From assembly GCA_900109435.1 (NCBI GenBank), contig FNZT01000005.1, forward strand, positions 62,001-126,000: a stretch of 64,000 nt of DNA, written 5' to 3'. The notes below the pieces were generated by a model that was not told the origin of the DNA, made no database searches, and worked only from the letters and a program-made list of their open reading frames with translations. Source of the DNA: Ruminococcus sp. YRD2003. GTDB lineage: Bacteria > Bacillota > Clostridia > Oscillospirales > Ruminococcaceae. This document shows positions 1 through 9,179 of the stretch, piece after piece; the stretch's first letter is position 1; each line of letters begins with the position of its first letter. A program made the translations under genes and the position numbers.

Positions 1-659
1 TGCTCGACCGCTGTGAGGAAGGGCTCGACCTCGACTCCGAGAGCGGCAAGGTAGAGCTGCTGAAGCGCGTATCACGTGTGCTTGCGGGGATAGAATCGCC
101 GCTTGAGCGCGAGGTGTACATTTCCCGCACGGCTAAGAAGTGCGACATCTCCACAGATGTACTGAAAAGCCACATCAACGAAATGATACGAGCGAAAAAA
201 GCGGGAAAGAAAAAGGAAGAATGGCGGAATATCAAGGCAAAGACCGCATACGTAAGGGACGACGTCAATCCCGAAGCCGTGCAGTTCCGCAGGGAAGCAA
301 AGGCAGAGGAGACCATAATCACCTATCTGCTGAGACGTCCCGAGGACGCCGAAAAGATAGGCGCCGCCGCACCGCCCGAGATATTCGTGACCGCCTTCAA
401 TAAGCGCGTGTATGCGTCACTTCTGCGTGCGATACAGGCGAGCGAGCACTTCACGCTCTCGCTCATCGCGGACGAGTTCACTCCGCAGGAAATGGGAAGG
501 ATAAGCGGAATATCCGCCTCAAACCGCGAGTTTGGCATAACCGAGAAAGCGATGCTCGACTGCGCGGAAACGCTCAGACAGCACCGCGCACCCACAGGCA
601 CGGGCGGAGATATTTCCGACGACGACCTGCGCGACCTCTTCAATAAAAAGAAGCATTAA
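1..659 (+). CDS. dnaG: DNA primase DnaG, C-terminal part (5' end outside window)
   Basis: The reading frame is open from base 3 and already coding at the window edge, so the start lies upstream; about 218 residues are present. Bacterial primase makes the RNA primers for replication forks. The visible part is the C-terminal region after the TOPRIM catalytic core: an EREVYISRTA stretch typical of the DnaG linker, then a helical C-terminal domain that binds the replicative helicase DnaB. The catalytic and zinc-binding parts are not visible. The sigma factor gene follows 80 bp later, the order of the conserved dnaG-rpoD macromolecular synthesis operon, which supports the call. Confidence 0.9.
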   Translation, partial: LDRCEEGLDLDSESGKVELLKRVSRVLAGIESPLEREVYISRTAKKCDISTDVLKSHINEMIRAKKAGKKKEEWRNIKAKTAYVRDDVNPEAVQFRREAKAEETIITYLLRRPEDAEKIGAAAPPEIFVTAFNKRVYASLLRAIQASEHFTLSLIADEFTPQEMGRISGISASNREFGITEKAMLDCAETLRQHRAPTGTGGDISDDDLRDLFNKKKH

Positions 660-739
660 GACATCACCGCGCAATGCGCGCCGCAATGATAAACGTCAAA
701 CAAATCCCAAGATAAAGCCAAAAATCAGGAGGAATCATA

Positions 740-1822
740 ATGGATTCAAAAAAGAACACCATTGACTCGCTCATAGAGCAGGGTCAGGCAAACGGAAAGC
801 TCACGACAAAGGAGATAACAGACGCCCTTGAAGAGCTCGACTTCGACGTTGACCAGATAAACAGCTTCTACGACAGGTGCGAGGCGCTCAACATCGAGAT
901 AGTCGAGGACATGAACGTCGATACCGACCTGAAGATAGGCATGGATTCGTCTATCACGGACGACCTCGAAATGGCGCTCTCCACCGAGGGTATCGCCATC
1001 GACGACCCTGTAAAGATATACCTCAAGGAGATAGGACGTGTTCCCCTTCTCACGACCGAGGAAGAGATAGAGCTCGCACAGCGAATGGCAAAGGGCGACA
1101 AATACGCGAAGAAGCGTCTCTCCGAGGCTAACCTCCGCCTTGTAGTCAGCATCGCGAAGAAGTATGTCGGCAGAGGGATGCAGTTCCTTGACCTCATACA
1201 GGAGGGCAACCTCGGACTCATCAAGGCAGTCGAGAAGTTCGACTACACCAAGGGCTTCAAGTTCTCGACCTACGCCACATGGTGGATACGTCAGGCTATC
1301 ACGCGAGCCATTGCCGACCAGGCGCGTACTATCCGAATCCCCGTACATATGGTAGAGACCATCACAAAAGTAAAGAAGGTATCGAGCCAGCTCCTCCACG
1401 AAAACGGTCACGACCCCAGCCCCGAGGAGATAGCGGAGAAGCTCAATATGCCTGTGGACAAGGTACGCGAGATAATGCGTGTCGCTCAGGACCCCGTATC
1501 GCTTGAAACACCTATCGGCGAGGAGGAGGACAGCCACCTCGGCGACTTCATCCCCGACGACGACGCGCCCGCACCTGCGGAAGCAGCATCGCACACACTG
1601 CTGAAGGAGCAGCTCAACGAGGTGCTCAACACTCTCACAGACAGGGAGGCAAAGGTACTGAAGCTCCGTTTCGGACTTGAAGACGGCAAGGCACGCACGC
1701 TTGAAGAGGTAGGACAGCGTTTTGACGTAACACGTGAGCGTATCCGCCAGATAGAGGCAAAAGCACTGCGCAAGCTCCGTCACCCGAGCCGCAGCAAGAA
1801 GGTCAAGGATTTCCTCGATTAA
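740..1822 (+). CDS. rpoD: RNA polymerase primary sigma factor (SigA/RpoD)
   Basis: A 360-residue housekeeping sigma factor, the usual Firmicutes SigA length. Visible in order: an acidic, divergent region 1.1; region 1.2 with [12 protein letters not shown] (about 85-105); region 2 with [12 protein letters not shown] and [13 protein letters not shown] (about 130-190), which binds core polymerase and the -10 element; region 3; and region 4 with the helix-turn-helix [20 protein letters not shown] (about 318-337), which reads the -35 element. An AGGAGG site precedes the ATG. It follows dnaG without an obvious terminator and ends in a strong intrinsic terminator. Promoters elsewhere in the window match the SigA consensus. 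Confidence 0.97.
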   Translation: MDSKKNTIDSLIEQGQANGKLTTKEITDALEELDFDVDQINSFYDRCEALNIEIVEDMNVDTDLKIGMDSSITDDLEMALSTEGIAIDDPVKIYLKEIGRVPLLTTEEEIELAQRMAKGDKYAKKRLSEANLRLVVSIAKKYVGRGMQFLDLIQEGNLGLIKAVEKFDYTKGFKFSTYATWWIRQAITRAIADQARTIRIPVHMVETITKVKKVSSQLLHENGHDPSPEEIAEKLNMPVDKVREIMRVAQDPVSLETPIGEEEDSHLGDFIPDDDAPAPAEAASHTLLKEQLNEVLNTLTDREAKVLKLRFGLEDGKARTLEEVGQRFDVTRERIRQIEAKALRKLRHPSRSKKVKDFLD

Positions 1823-1834
1823 TAGCCAATCATT

Positions 1835-1866
1835 AAGGACTGCATATTGCAGTCCTTTTATTTTTT
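1835..1866 (+). terminator. Intrinsic terminator after rpoD
   Basis: Perfect 10-bp stem AAGGACTGCA / TGCAGTCCTT with a TAT loop, followed by a T-rich tract. It separates rpoD from the GntR/ABC operon. Confidence 0.9.
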
Positions 1867-1887
1867 CAAAAAAGCTCAAATCAGGTA

Positions 1888-1928
1888 TTGACAAATAGAT
1901 ATATATATGCTAAACTGTACATATACAG
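1888..1928 (+). promoter_or_regulatory. Promoter and palindromic operator of the GntR/ABC operon
   Basis: TTGACA (1888-1893), a 17-bp spacer and TAAACT (1911-1916). The palindrome CTGTA-N4-TACAG (1915-1928) overlaps the -10 element and transcription start, followed by further ATATACA-like repeats to about 1950. Position and symmetry suit an autorepressor site for the GntR protein encoded just downstream (inference). Confidence 0.75.
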
Positions 1929-1966
1929 ATATATACACGCATATACAGTATAAACAGGAGCGCTTC

Positions 1967-2338
1967 ATGAAGATAATAATAAAAAACAGCTCAACTCTGC
2001 CGATATATGAGCAGATAGAGGAACAGATCAAATCACAGATACTCGCAGGGAAAGTCACTGAGGACGAACAGCTCCCCTCGATACGCCAGCTCGCACGCGA
2101 TCTGAAGATCAGCGTCATCACGACGACGAGGGTATACAACGACCTTGTCGCCGAGGGCTTTCTCGTTTCGGTCGCAGGCAAGGGCTACTTTGTCGCACCG
2201 CGCAACAACGAGCTCCTTCGCGAGCGTATGCTCTGCGAGATGGAGGAAGCTATCGAGCAGGTCGTAGTCAGCGGACGCAACGCGGGGCTGTCCGATGAGG
2301 AGATACTCGCCGCAGTAAAAGGATTTATGGAGGAATAA
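1967..2338 (+). CDS. GntR-family transcriptional regulator, YtrA subfamily
   Basis: A 123-residue protein with an N-terminal winged helix (about 10-75: PIYEQIEEQIKSQILAG, then SIRQLARDLKISVITTTRVY) and a short C-terminal helical tail instead of a large effector domain. That architecture is typical of YtrA-type GntR repressors, which usually control an adjacent ABC transporter. The ATG at 1967 is chosen because AGGAG sits six bases upstream; the frame opens 20 codons earlier, but those codons overlap the promoter. The ABC ATPase begins two bases after the stop. Likely autoregulated through the palindrome at 1915-1928. Confidence 0.9.
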   Translation: MKIIIKNSSTLPIYEQIEEQIKSQILAGKVTEDEQLPSIRQLARDLKISVITTTRVYNDLVAEGFLVSVAGKGYFVAPRNNELLRERMLCEMEEAIEQVVVSGRNAGLSDEEILAAVKGFMEE

Positions 2339-2340
2339 CT

Positions 2341-3225
2341 ATGGAGAACATACTTGATATCAAAGGACTGAACAAGGCATACGAGGGCTTCGCGCTCAGG
2401 GACGTCACCTTCTCGCTGCCCAAGGGCTATATCATGGGCTTTGTAGGACAGAACGGCTCGGGCAAGACCACGACTATCCGCTCTATACTCAACATGGCGA
2501 ACATAGACAGCGGCAAGATAAGCGTATTCGGGCTCGACAGCGTGACCGAAGCGGTCGCGATAAAGGAGCGCCTCGGCGTGGTATTCGACAGCCTCTACCT
2601 CGCAAATCACCTCAACGTAAAGCAGATAGACAAGCAGCTCGCCCCCTTCTACAAGGACTGGAGCAGCGAAGAGTTTTTCCGCAGGATAAAGGCATTCGGG
2701 CTGCCCGACAACAAAAAAGTCGGCGACTTCTCAAAGGGCATGAAGATGAAGCTTATGGTGGCAGTCGCGCTCTCGCACAAGGCAGAGCTGATGATACTCG
2801 ACGAGCCGACAAGCGGTCTTGACCCCGTAGCCCGCGACGAGCTGCTCGACATACTCTCCGAGTACATCGCCGACGACAGCAGGAGCGTCCTCTTCTCGAC
2901 GCACATCACCTCCGACGTTGAGCGTATCGCCGACTACATCACCATCCTCCACAACGGAAAAGTATGGTTCACGGGCACAAAGGACGAGCTCCACGAGAAG
3001 TACCTCGTCCTGCGCGGAGCCGAAGAGGACATCTCCTCGTCACTGAGGGAGAAGTGCATCGGCTTCCACGGCTACAGAAACGGCTTTGACGCGCTCATCT
3101 CCGCCGACCATACGGACGAGATACCGCGCGAGCTCGAGACCGAGAAGGCGAGCATCGACGAGATACTGGTCTACATCGCAAAGGAGGACAGCCATGAACA
3201 ACGTTCTGAAAATGATAAGGTTTGA
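2341..3225 (+). CDS. ABC transporter ATP-binding protein (YtrB/BcrA-like)
   Basis: A 294-residue nucleotide-binding subunit. Walker A GQNGSGKTTT (about 37-46), a signature region DFSKGMKMKLMVAVAL (about 129-144, an SKGMK variant of LSGGQ), Walker B MILDEPTSGLDP (about 150-161) and the H-loop FSTHITSD (about 185) are all visible, so it should hydrolyse ATP. Its start lies two bases after the GntR gene and two membrane proteins follow, giving a complete ABC-2 exporter set. Such GntR-controlled exporters often respond to cell-wall-active peptides, but the substrate cannot be read from the sequence. Confidence 0.92.
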   Translation: MENILDIKGLNKAYEGFALRDVTFSLPKGYIMGFVGQNGSGKTTTIRSILNMANIDSGKISVFGLDSVTEAVAIKERLGVVFDSLYLANHLNVKQIDKQLAPFYKDWSSEEFFRRIKAFGLPDNKKVGDFSKGMKMKLMVAVALSHKAELMILDEPTSGLDPVARDELLDILSEYIADDSRSVLFSTHITSDVERIADYITILHNGKVWFTGTKDELHEKYLVLRGAEEDISSSLREKCIGFHGYRNGFDALISADHTDEIPRELETEKASIDEILVYIAKEDSHEQRSENDKV

Positions 3226-3922
3226 TTACTCGATAACCAAGGGATTAGGCGCAAAATACGCATATTACTTCGCGGCACTGTGCACAGTCGGCTGCCTGTC
3301 GGGCTGTTTTCCTGCGGCATTCGGATTTGTGATAATCCCGTTTGCGCTCTTCTCGCCGCTCGAAACTATCCGCAAGGGCGACTTTATGAAGATATACGGC
3401 TTGCTTCCCATAGAGCGCAGGTACGTTACGAGGGCGCTTTTCGCCGAGATAGCGTATCCGCAGATAGCAGGCTGCATCGTCTGCGAGCTGCTGCTGCTCA
3501 TCACAAGAGCAGTCGGCGAAGCACGCCTGTATCCTGCTTATCTTCAGGAGCACATCTACGACGAAAACAAGCTCAATATCCTTGCAAATCTCGGAATGAG
3601 ATACAGCGACCTGTACGTTATCGCGGCCCTCGCAATGGCGGCGATAACCATTGTCGTGCTGTTCTTCTATATGATACTTGAGATAAAGGGCGAGACGATA
3701 GCGCTGATGTGCTGCGTACCGTTTATGATAGCTATGTTGGCTGCCGCAATAGGCTATATGCTCGGAAACGACAACGGCGCAGTCCCGTCAATTTCCGAAA
3801 TGCTCCCCGAAAGCGCTATACTGCGCGTGCTTATCATCATCGTCTCATTTGCGGCAGTTCTCGCAGCAGAGCGGCTCTTCAGCAGCTTCACGATAAAAGC
3901 AACTGCCCAAAAGGAGATATGA
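3194..3922 (+). CDS. ABC-2 type transporter permease subunit
   Basis: A 242-residue hydrophobic protein with about six predicted membrane segments, for example YYFAALCTVGCLSG, AALAMAAITIVVLFFYMIL and ILRVLIIIVSFAAVLAA. The ATG at 3194 has AAGGAGG seven bases upstream and lies 32 bp inside the ATPase gene, showing tight coupling; the frame extends upstream but has no site there. It resembles the ABC-2 membrane family paired with YtrB-like ATPases. The next gene encodes a similar second permease, so the pair may form a heterodimeric channel. Confidence 0.85.
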   Translation: MNNVLKMIRFDYSITKGLGAKYAYYFAALCTVGCLSGCFPAAFGFVIIPFALFSPLETIRKGDFMKIYGLLPIERRYVTRALFAEIAYPQIAGCIVCELLLLITRAVGEARLYPAYLQEHIYDENKLNILANLGMRYSDLYVIAALAMAAITIVVLFFYMILEIKGETIALMCCVPFMIAMLAAAIGYMLGNDNGAVPSISEMLPESAILRVLIIIVSFAAVLAAERLFSSFTIKATAQKEI

Positions 3923-3934
3923 GGAGGGAAAGAA

Positions 3935-4705
3935 ATGAAAAATATACTCAGCATAATGAAGCTCGACCTCATCGCGATGGGTGCGAAAAAGTTCAGCCTC
4001 GGCAAATTCTATGTGATAATGTCCATAGTTTCCGCCGTCGTCGGAGTCATCTTTCCTCCGCTGATACTCGGCTTTGTGTTTGCACTTTCTCTTACGGCTG
4101 TTACCTCGTTCATCGACATTGACGACAAAAACGGCGGTGAGATGACATTCGCGGTCATCCCCGTAACGAGAAAGCAGAACGTCATCGCGAGATACGGGCT
4201 CATCACACTGATACTGACGATCAATATGTCGCTGTCGCTCATGGTTCTGAAAATAGCACAGCTTCTCGATATATCGGGCTTTTTCCGCTTATCGGGCGAA
4301 CTGAATGAATCGCTCTCGGAAGTGCTCGGTCTCAAAATAAACGATTTCGGCTTCTTCGCGCTCGGTATGTGCGCATTATTTGCTTACGGAATGGTATTCT
4401 CTGCCATGCAGCTCGGCGCCTATTTCAAAAGCGGCAGAAACAGCGCAAAAAAATCGGCCGCAAGAGGACTTTTTATACTTGTTTTCGTATATCTCGCTTT
4501 TGCAGCAGTTATAATGATAGAATCCTCATCGCTCGACGTAAAGGTGCTGCACAGCGCCCTTGCAGTGTTCGTTTCACTGTTCATGTCGCTCTCGGCGCCG
4601 TATAACGGAGCTCTGCTCGGCATACTCGTGCTCGTTTGCGCATACGGATTCGTATTCTACAAGGCTGCGTGCTCGGTCATCGACTACGAATCACGCGAGC
4701 TGTAA
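3935..4705 (+). CDS. ABC-2 type transporter permease subunit, second copy
   Basis: A 256-residue membrane protein of the same kind as its upstream neighbour, with about six hydrophobic segments including FYVIMSIVSAVVGVIFPPLI, GLFILVFVYLAFAAVIM and LGILVLVCAYGFVFY. It starts 12 bases after the previous stop with GGAGGGAAAGA in front. The similarity between the two permeases (both open with a short basic MxNxLxxMxxD stretch) suggests an ancient duplication. It is followed 14 bases later by a serine hydrolase, apparently in the same transcript. Confidence 0.85.
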   Translation: MKNILSIMKLDLIAMGAKKFSLGKFYVIMSIVSAVVGVIFPPLILGFVFALSLTAVTSFIDIDDKNGGEMTFAVIPVTRKQNVIARYGLITLILTINMSLSLMVLKIAQLLDISGFFRLSGELNESLSEVLGLKINDFGFFALGMCALFAYGMVFSAMQLGAYFKSGRNSAKKSAARGLFILVFVYLAFAAVIMIESSSLDVKVLHSALAVFVSLFMSLSAPYNGALLGILVLVCAYGFVFYKAACSVIDYESREL

Positions 4706-4719
4706 GGAGGTGCGGAAAT

Positions 4720-6579
4720 ATGAAAAACATCGTTAAACGTATGGCGTCCGCACTTCTTGCGGCAAGTACAGTTTTTGCTCTCGCAGCTCCGAATGCTATG
4801 GCTGAGGACGAGCGCAGGCTCCCCTCGGGGGTAAAGTTCAGCGACCTCGGGAAGAAGTTCGACAGCGAGCTCAATTTTGAAACAGAAACAGGCATAGAGT
4901 ACTACGCTGGCTATGAAGCGATAGTCTTCTGCGGCGACGAGATAATCTATGAGGGCTATTTCGGCGAGACCGACCGTGAGGCTCACATCGCCTGCGACGA
5001 GGACTCCGTCTTCGAGTGGGGCAGCATCTCCAAGACGATGACGTGGGTCAGCGCCATGCAGCTCTGGGAACAGGGCAGGCTCGACCTTGATGCAGACATA
5101 AGGGACTACCTCCCCGACGGCTTCCTTCAGCATCTCAGCTACGACGAGCCCATAACAATGATGGACCTCATGGACCACACGGGCGGCTGGTGCGAGACCA
5201 CCTACAGCTTCTCCACTCCCGACCGCACCAAGCTCAGGTCACTTGCAGAGACATTGCAGGCGACCGAGCCCGCACAGGTGAATCCTCCTGGCGAGGTCAT
5301 TTCCTACTCCAACTGGGGAGCAGCGCTCGCGGCGTATGTCATCGAATGCATAACAGGCGAGGACTACGCCGATTACGTCCGCGAGAATATCTTTGATAAG
5401 CTCGGCATGGAGCACACCTCCATTGCCGCCGACTTCAGCGACAACGAATGGGTACGCTCTCAGCGCGACAAGCTCTGCTCCTACAGGTTCACGGCACCTA
5501 TCCCGAAATACAAATCGGAAGGAAAAAAGATATCCTACATCGAGCTCTATCCGTGCGGCTCGGCAGCGGGCACGATCCGCGACCTCGCGACCTACGCGCA
5601 GGCTTTCGTCAGCGATGACGCTCCCCTCTTCGAGCACAGGGAGACACAGGAGAAAATGTTTGAAGGTACGCAGTTCTACGGCAGCACCGATATCCCGATT
5701 TCAAGCTGCGGCTTCTGGTGCGATGAATACAAGGTCCGCACCTTCGGCCACAACGGCGCAACGATCTCCTGCCATTCCAATATGCTGTTCGACCGCAAAT
5801 CAAAGGTCGGACTTGTAACGCTCACGAACGAGACCTCCGCAAACCTCGTCATTGAGGGCATACCCAAGCTGATATTCGGCTCGCCCGACACTGACAGCCT
5901 ATCCGACGGGAACAAGTCAGCGGAGAGATTCGACGGCTTTTATCTTACATCACGTTCAGCGCGTTCCGGCATAATGAAGCTCACAAGCTACCTTTCGCCC
6001 ATCAACGCCAATATGTATCCTGACCTCACAAGGCTCGGCGACGGCTTCTACTCTCTTGGAGACACAGGTATGCTGCTCGGCGTCAGCAAACGTACTGACG
6101 GCACAGACGCCTTCATTCTCGGCGGCGGCGCGATGGAGATAGACAGAGACAAGGCATATCCCGCGGAGATATCGCTTCTCGCTCTGTACTTCGTCATAGC
6201 GGCAGGCTCGGTGTTTGTACTGCTGTACAAGTTCAAAGCAGCCCGCAAAGGCAGATACAGTCTCACGGCTGTCGGCGCGGTGCAGACTGCGGGACAGCTC
6301 ATCAAGCTCGTTTCGGTCGCGTCAGCATTTGTAATAATAGCCTACTCGGGGCGCGAGGCATTCTACGGCATACCCAAGGCAGTCGGCGTGGGAGCGGGCA
6401 CGCTCAACATCATCTGCATTGCGGTCTGTGCAGCAGCGGGAGCAGCTTCTCTCGCAGCGATGATAATGAAGAAGACGGACAAATGGGCAAAGCTCCGCTG
6501 CGCAGTCAACATAGCAGCAAACTCAGTGATGATAGCCGCGATCATCTACTTTGAGATGTACAAATTCCTCGGCTGCTGA
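4720..6579 (+). CDS. Secreted, membrane-anchored serine hydrolase (class C beta-lactamase / penicillin-binding-protein fold)
   Basis: A 619-residue protein. A Sec signal peptide covers about residues 1-28 (cleavage near AMA-ED). The beta-lactamase-family domain spans about 40-400 with the catalytic SxxK in WGSISKTM, the YxN motif in ISYSNWGAAL and an HNG triad (FGHNGA) replacing KTG. Four hydrophobic segments near the C-terminus should anchor it on the outer face of the membrane. The family includes D-aminopeptidases, esterases and drug-resistance hydrolases; the substrate is unknown. Its place behind a GntR-controlled ABC exporter suggests a peptide or cell-envelope substrate (inference). 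AAGGAGGTG precedes the chosen ATG. Confidence 0.88.
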   Translation: MKNIVKRMASALLAASTVFALAAPNAMAEDERRLPSGVKFSDLGKKFDSELNFETETGIEYYAGYEAIVFCGDEIIYEGYFGETDREAHIACDEDSVFEWGSISKTMTWVSAMQLWEQGRLDLDADIRDYLPDGFLQHLSYDEPITMMDLMDHTGGWCETTYSFSTPDRTKLRSLAETLQATEPAQVNPPGEVISYSNWGAALAAYVIECITGEDYADYVRENIFDKLGMEHTSIAADFSDNEWVRSQRDKLCSYRFTAPIPKYKSEGKKISYIELYPCGSAAGTIRDLATYAQAFVSDDAPLFEHRETQEKMFEGTQFYGSTDIPISSCGFWCDEYKVRTFGHNGATISCHSNMLFDRKSKVGLVTLTNETSANLVIEGIPKLIFGSPDTDSLSDGNKSAERFDGFYLTSRSARSGIMKLTSYLSPINANMYPDLTRLGDGFYSLGDTGMLLGVSKRTDGTDAFILGGGAMEIDRDKAYPAEISLLALYFVIAAGSVFVLLYKFKAARKGRYSLTAVGAVQTAGQLIKLVSVASAFVIIAYSGREAFYGIPKAVGVGAGTLNIICIAVCAAAGAASLAAMIMKKTDKWAKLRCAVNIAANSVMIAAIIYFEMYKFLGC

Positions 6580-6592
6580 AAACAGGGTAAGC

Positions 6593-6627
6593 AAGGGCGT
6601 GACAAACGGGTTTGTCACGCCTTTTTT
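6593..6627 (+). terminator. Intrinsic terminator after the serine hydrolase gene
   Basis: An 11-bp stem GGCGTGACAAA / TTTGTCACGCC with a CGGG loop, followed by six T. It ends the GntR-ABC-hydrolase operon. Confidence 0.92.
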
Positions 6628-6799
6628 GCGCGCAGGCGCATTATACCATATGTAAAAACTCATTCCCGATATACCGAAACAGGCATATCCTTCCGCAGTT
6701 TCAAGGCGTATCGGTCAAACTGCTCCGAGCATACCGCAAGATTTTTCCGCAACATTGACAAAAATTTCTCAAAGCAGTCCCTTTTGCCGCTAAGTGCCA

Positions 6800-6828
6800 T
6801 TGACATTTCAGTAATGCCATTGTATAAT
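6800..6828 (+). promoter_or_regulatory. Perfect consensus SigA promoter
   Basis: TTGACA (6800-6805), 17-bp spacer, TATAAT (6823-6828), on the strand of the cell-wall-repeat gene 155 bp downstream. The remaining 350 bp or so of this intergenic stretch (6628-6983) shows no gene I can support. Confidence 0.7.
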
Positions 6829-6881
6829 AATAATGTATACGCGCACGGATGCAAAAGATTTGCAAATTTTGTCCCATTTCT

Positions 6882-6910
6882 TTGACTTTCCGCGAGTATA
6901 CTGATATAAT
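6882..6910 (+). promoter_or_regulatory. Second SigA-type promoter, proximal to the surface-protein gene
   Basis: TTGACT (6882-6887), 17-bp spacer, TATAAT (6905-6910), about 70 bp before the start codon. With the perfect promoter at 6800-6828 it forms a tandem pair. Confidence 0.7.
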
Positions 6911-6983
6911 CATATATGGACTATGATAACGGTCGCCGCTTCCGACAAAAACGGCAGGCTCAACGAGCCATAGGAGAGAGATC

Positions 6984-9164
6984 ATGAAAAAACACAACAA
7001 AACGCTTATCTGCGCATTTGCGGCAGGGCTTGCAATGCTCGCTGCCGCTCCGTCAGCAGCACACGCAGCCGAGGGCGACCCGATTTCCACCGCCCCCGCG
7101 ACCACAGCCGCCGCGAGCACAACGACGACCGCACAGGCTTCGACCACGACCTCGCAGGCGACCACAACAACAGCTGCTGCCTCTACCACAACAACAGCGG
7201 CTGCCTCCACGACTTCCTCGACAGCGGCTCCGACTACAGCCGCCCCCGCTTCGAGCACAGCTCCCGTATCAACGAGCACAGTTACCCCTTCGATAGAGGG
7301 CTGGCACATCGACACCGCGGGCAGGATAACCTACTACAAGGCAGACGGTACATTCCTCACAGGCATACAGGAGATAGACGGCGAGAAGTACATATTCTCC
7401 AAGAACGGCAGTCTTAAAACAGGCTGGCGAACAGTCGGCGGCAAGCGTCTTTACTTCTCCCCCGATTCGGGCAAGCCCGTATACGGCTGGCTCGAATACT
7501 GCGGCAGGAAGTATTACATCACCAAGGAAGAAGGCAAGATAACAGGCGTCTACACCGACAAGGACGGCAAGCAGTACCGCTTCTCGGATACAGGCGCACT
7601 CATGGCTGAGGCAGGCTTCTTCAAGGTCGGCGACGACTTCTTCTACGGCAAGGACGACGGCACACTTGCCGAGGGCGAGATAACGATAGACGGCTTCCCG
7701 TACATATTCGGCGAAGACGGCAAAGAGCTCACAGGCTGGCAGGAAATAAAGGGCAAGTCGTACTACTACTATCCCGAGACAGGCAAAGCAGCCGAGGGGC
7801 TCTCAAAGATAGAGGATAAGTTCTACTTCTTCAGCGCAGAGAGCGGCAAGACGACAGGCATCGTTGATATCGGCGGAACGCCCCGCATATTCGGCGAGGA
7901 CGGCGTAATGCTCCTTGGCAGACAGTACATCACAGGCAAGGGCAAGTATTATTTCTACGATGATTCGAGCTATGCAAAGGGTCTCTGCACTGTCGACGGC
8001 AAGAACTACATATTCGGCGAAGACGGCATCCTTGTTGAGGAGCGCGGTCTCACGACAGTCGACGGCGTGACCTACTACCACGACGAAAAGGGCGAGGCGC
8101 TCAGCGGCGGACAGATAATCAACGGCGATTACTACTACTTCGGCGACGACTTCAAGATGTTCACGGGCATCCTCGAATACAACGGCAAGACCTACTACTT
8201 CGGCGCAGACGGCAAGCGCACAACGGGACTCATCGACTACAAGGGCGCGACCTACTACTTCGACGAGACCGACGCCGCGATGAAGACAGGCCGCCTGAAG
8301 ATAGACGGCAACAAGTACTATTTCACCGAAGACGGAAAGATGACGAAGTCGAGCTGGGCAACGATAGACGGAGCGAAGTATTACTTCGGAGCAGACGGCA
8401 TAATGGCATCGGGCATCACCGAGATAGACGGCGACAAGTACTGCTTCTCCGCCGAGACAGGTCAGATTGCCACAGGCCGCCTCATCGTCGACGGCAAGAA
8501 GTACTACTTCGGCGAGGACGGCAAGATGCGCTTCGGTATGCAGGAGATAGACGGCAGCAAGTATTACTTCGACGAGGACGGCACCATGCACACGGGCTGG
8601 CTGGAGTACGAGGGAAATAAGTATTACTTCCTCGACACAGGCGCCATGGCAAGGAATATGGTCATCGACGACACCAACCTCCTCAACGACGGCACAGCCG
8701 CCCCGCTTTCCGACGTACAGATAAGGGCAAAGAACATACTGACCTATTCGGGCAAATCAGTTGACGGCATATACAATTACGTCCGTGCTCACAACTATTA
8801 CAAGAATATGGAAGCGACCAAGTCACTCAATGAGATACAGCAGACAGGCTGGTCATACTACGCTTCCTACATGATGAACAACAGCGGCGGAGTCTGCTAC
8901 TACCTCGCAGCGATAACCGATATCCTGTACAAGCAGGCAGGCTACCAGACGCGCATAGTATACGGTACAGGCGCATACAACAGCGACCACTACTGGAATC
9001 AGGTGCTCATAAACGGCAGCTGGGTCAACTATGACACCTGCAACGGATTCCGCGGCGTAACGGAAGCCTACCTTAAAACGCCAGGCAATCAGAACGAAAA
9101 CAAGAATTACACGACAGGCAAGGGCTATACCATAAAGGCATACGTCATCACAAGTTACAATTAA
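6984..9164 (+). CDS. Secreted cell-wall-binding-repeat protein with C-terminal transglutaminase-like domain
   Basis: A 726-residue exported protein. Signal peptide about 1-29 (ends AHAAEG), then a Thr/Ala-rich linker (about 33-105). About twenty glucan/choline-binding-type repeats follow (about 108-560), each of 20-22 residues with a core like GKxYYFGEDGxMxTG. The last 150 residues resemble the transglutaminase/cysteine-protease fold: Cys in SGGVCYYLAA, His in SDHYWNQVLI and Asp in NYDTC form a plausible triad. Such proteins hold to wall polysaccharide through the repeats while the end domain acts on protein or peptide. GAGAG precedes the ATG. The next gene starts 15 bp later. Confidence 0.88.
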   Translation: MKKHNKTLICAFAAGLAMLAAAPSAAHAAEGDPISTAPATTAAASTTTTAQASTTTSQATTTTAAASTTTTAAASTTSSTAAPTTAAPASSTAPVSTSTVTPSIEGWHIDTAGRITYYKADGTFLTGIQEIDGEKYIFSKNGSLKTGWRTVGGKRLYFSPDSGKPVYGWLEYCGRKYYITKEEGKITGVYTDKDGKQYRFSDTGALMAEAGFFKVGDDFFYGKDDGTLAEGEITIDGFPYIFGEDGKELTGWQEIKGKSYYYYPETGKAAEGLSKIEDKFYFFSAESGKTTGIVDIGGTPRIFGEDGVMLLGRQYITGKGKYYFYDDSSYAKGLCTVDGKNYIFGEDGILVEERGLTTVDGVTYYHDEKGEALSGGQIINGDYYYFGDDFKMFTGILEYNGKTYYFGADGKRTTGLIDYKGATYYFDETDAAMKTGRLKIDGNKYYFTEDGKMTKSSWATIDGAKYYFGADGIMASGITEIDGDKYCFSAETGQIATGRLIVDGKKYYFGEDGKMRFGMQEIDGSKYYFDEDGTMHTGWLEYEGNKYYFLDTGAMARNMVIDDTNLLNDGTAAPLSDVQIRAKNILTYSGKSVDGIYNYVRAHNYYKNMEATKSLNEIQQTGWSYYASYMMNNSGGVCYYLAAITDILYKQAGYQTRIVYGTGAYNSDHYWNQVLINGSWVNYDTCNGFRGVTEAYLKTPGNQNENKNYTTGKGYTIKAYVITSYN

Positions 9165-9179
9165 ATTCGGAGGATAAAT

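Noticed and set aside
746-1894. Long open frame antisense to rpoD (382 codons)
   Set aside because: It mirrors the sigma factor gene exactly, has no ribosome site and no recognisable domain; it is a by-product of GC-rich codon use on the other strand.
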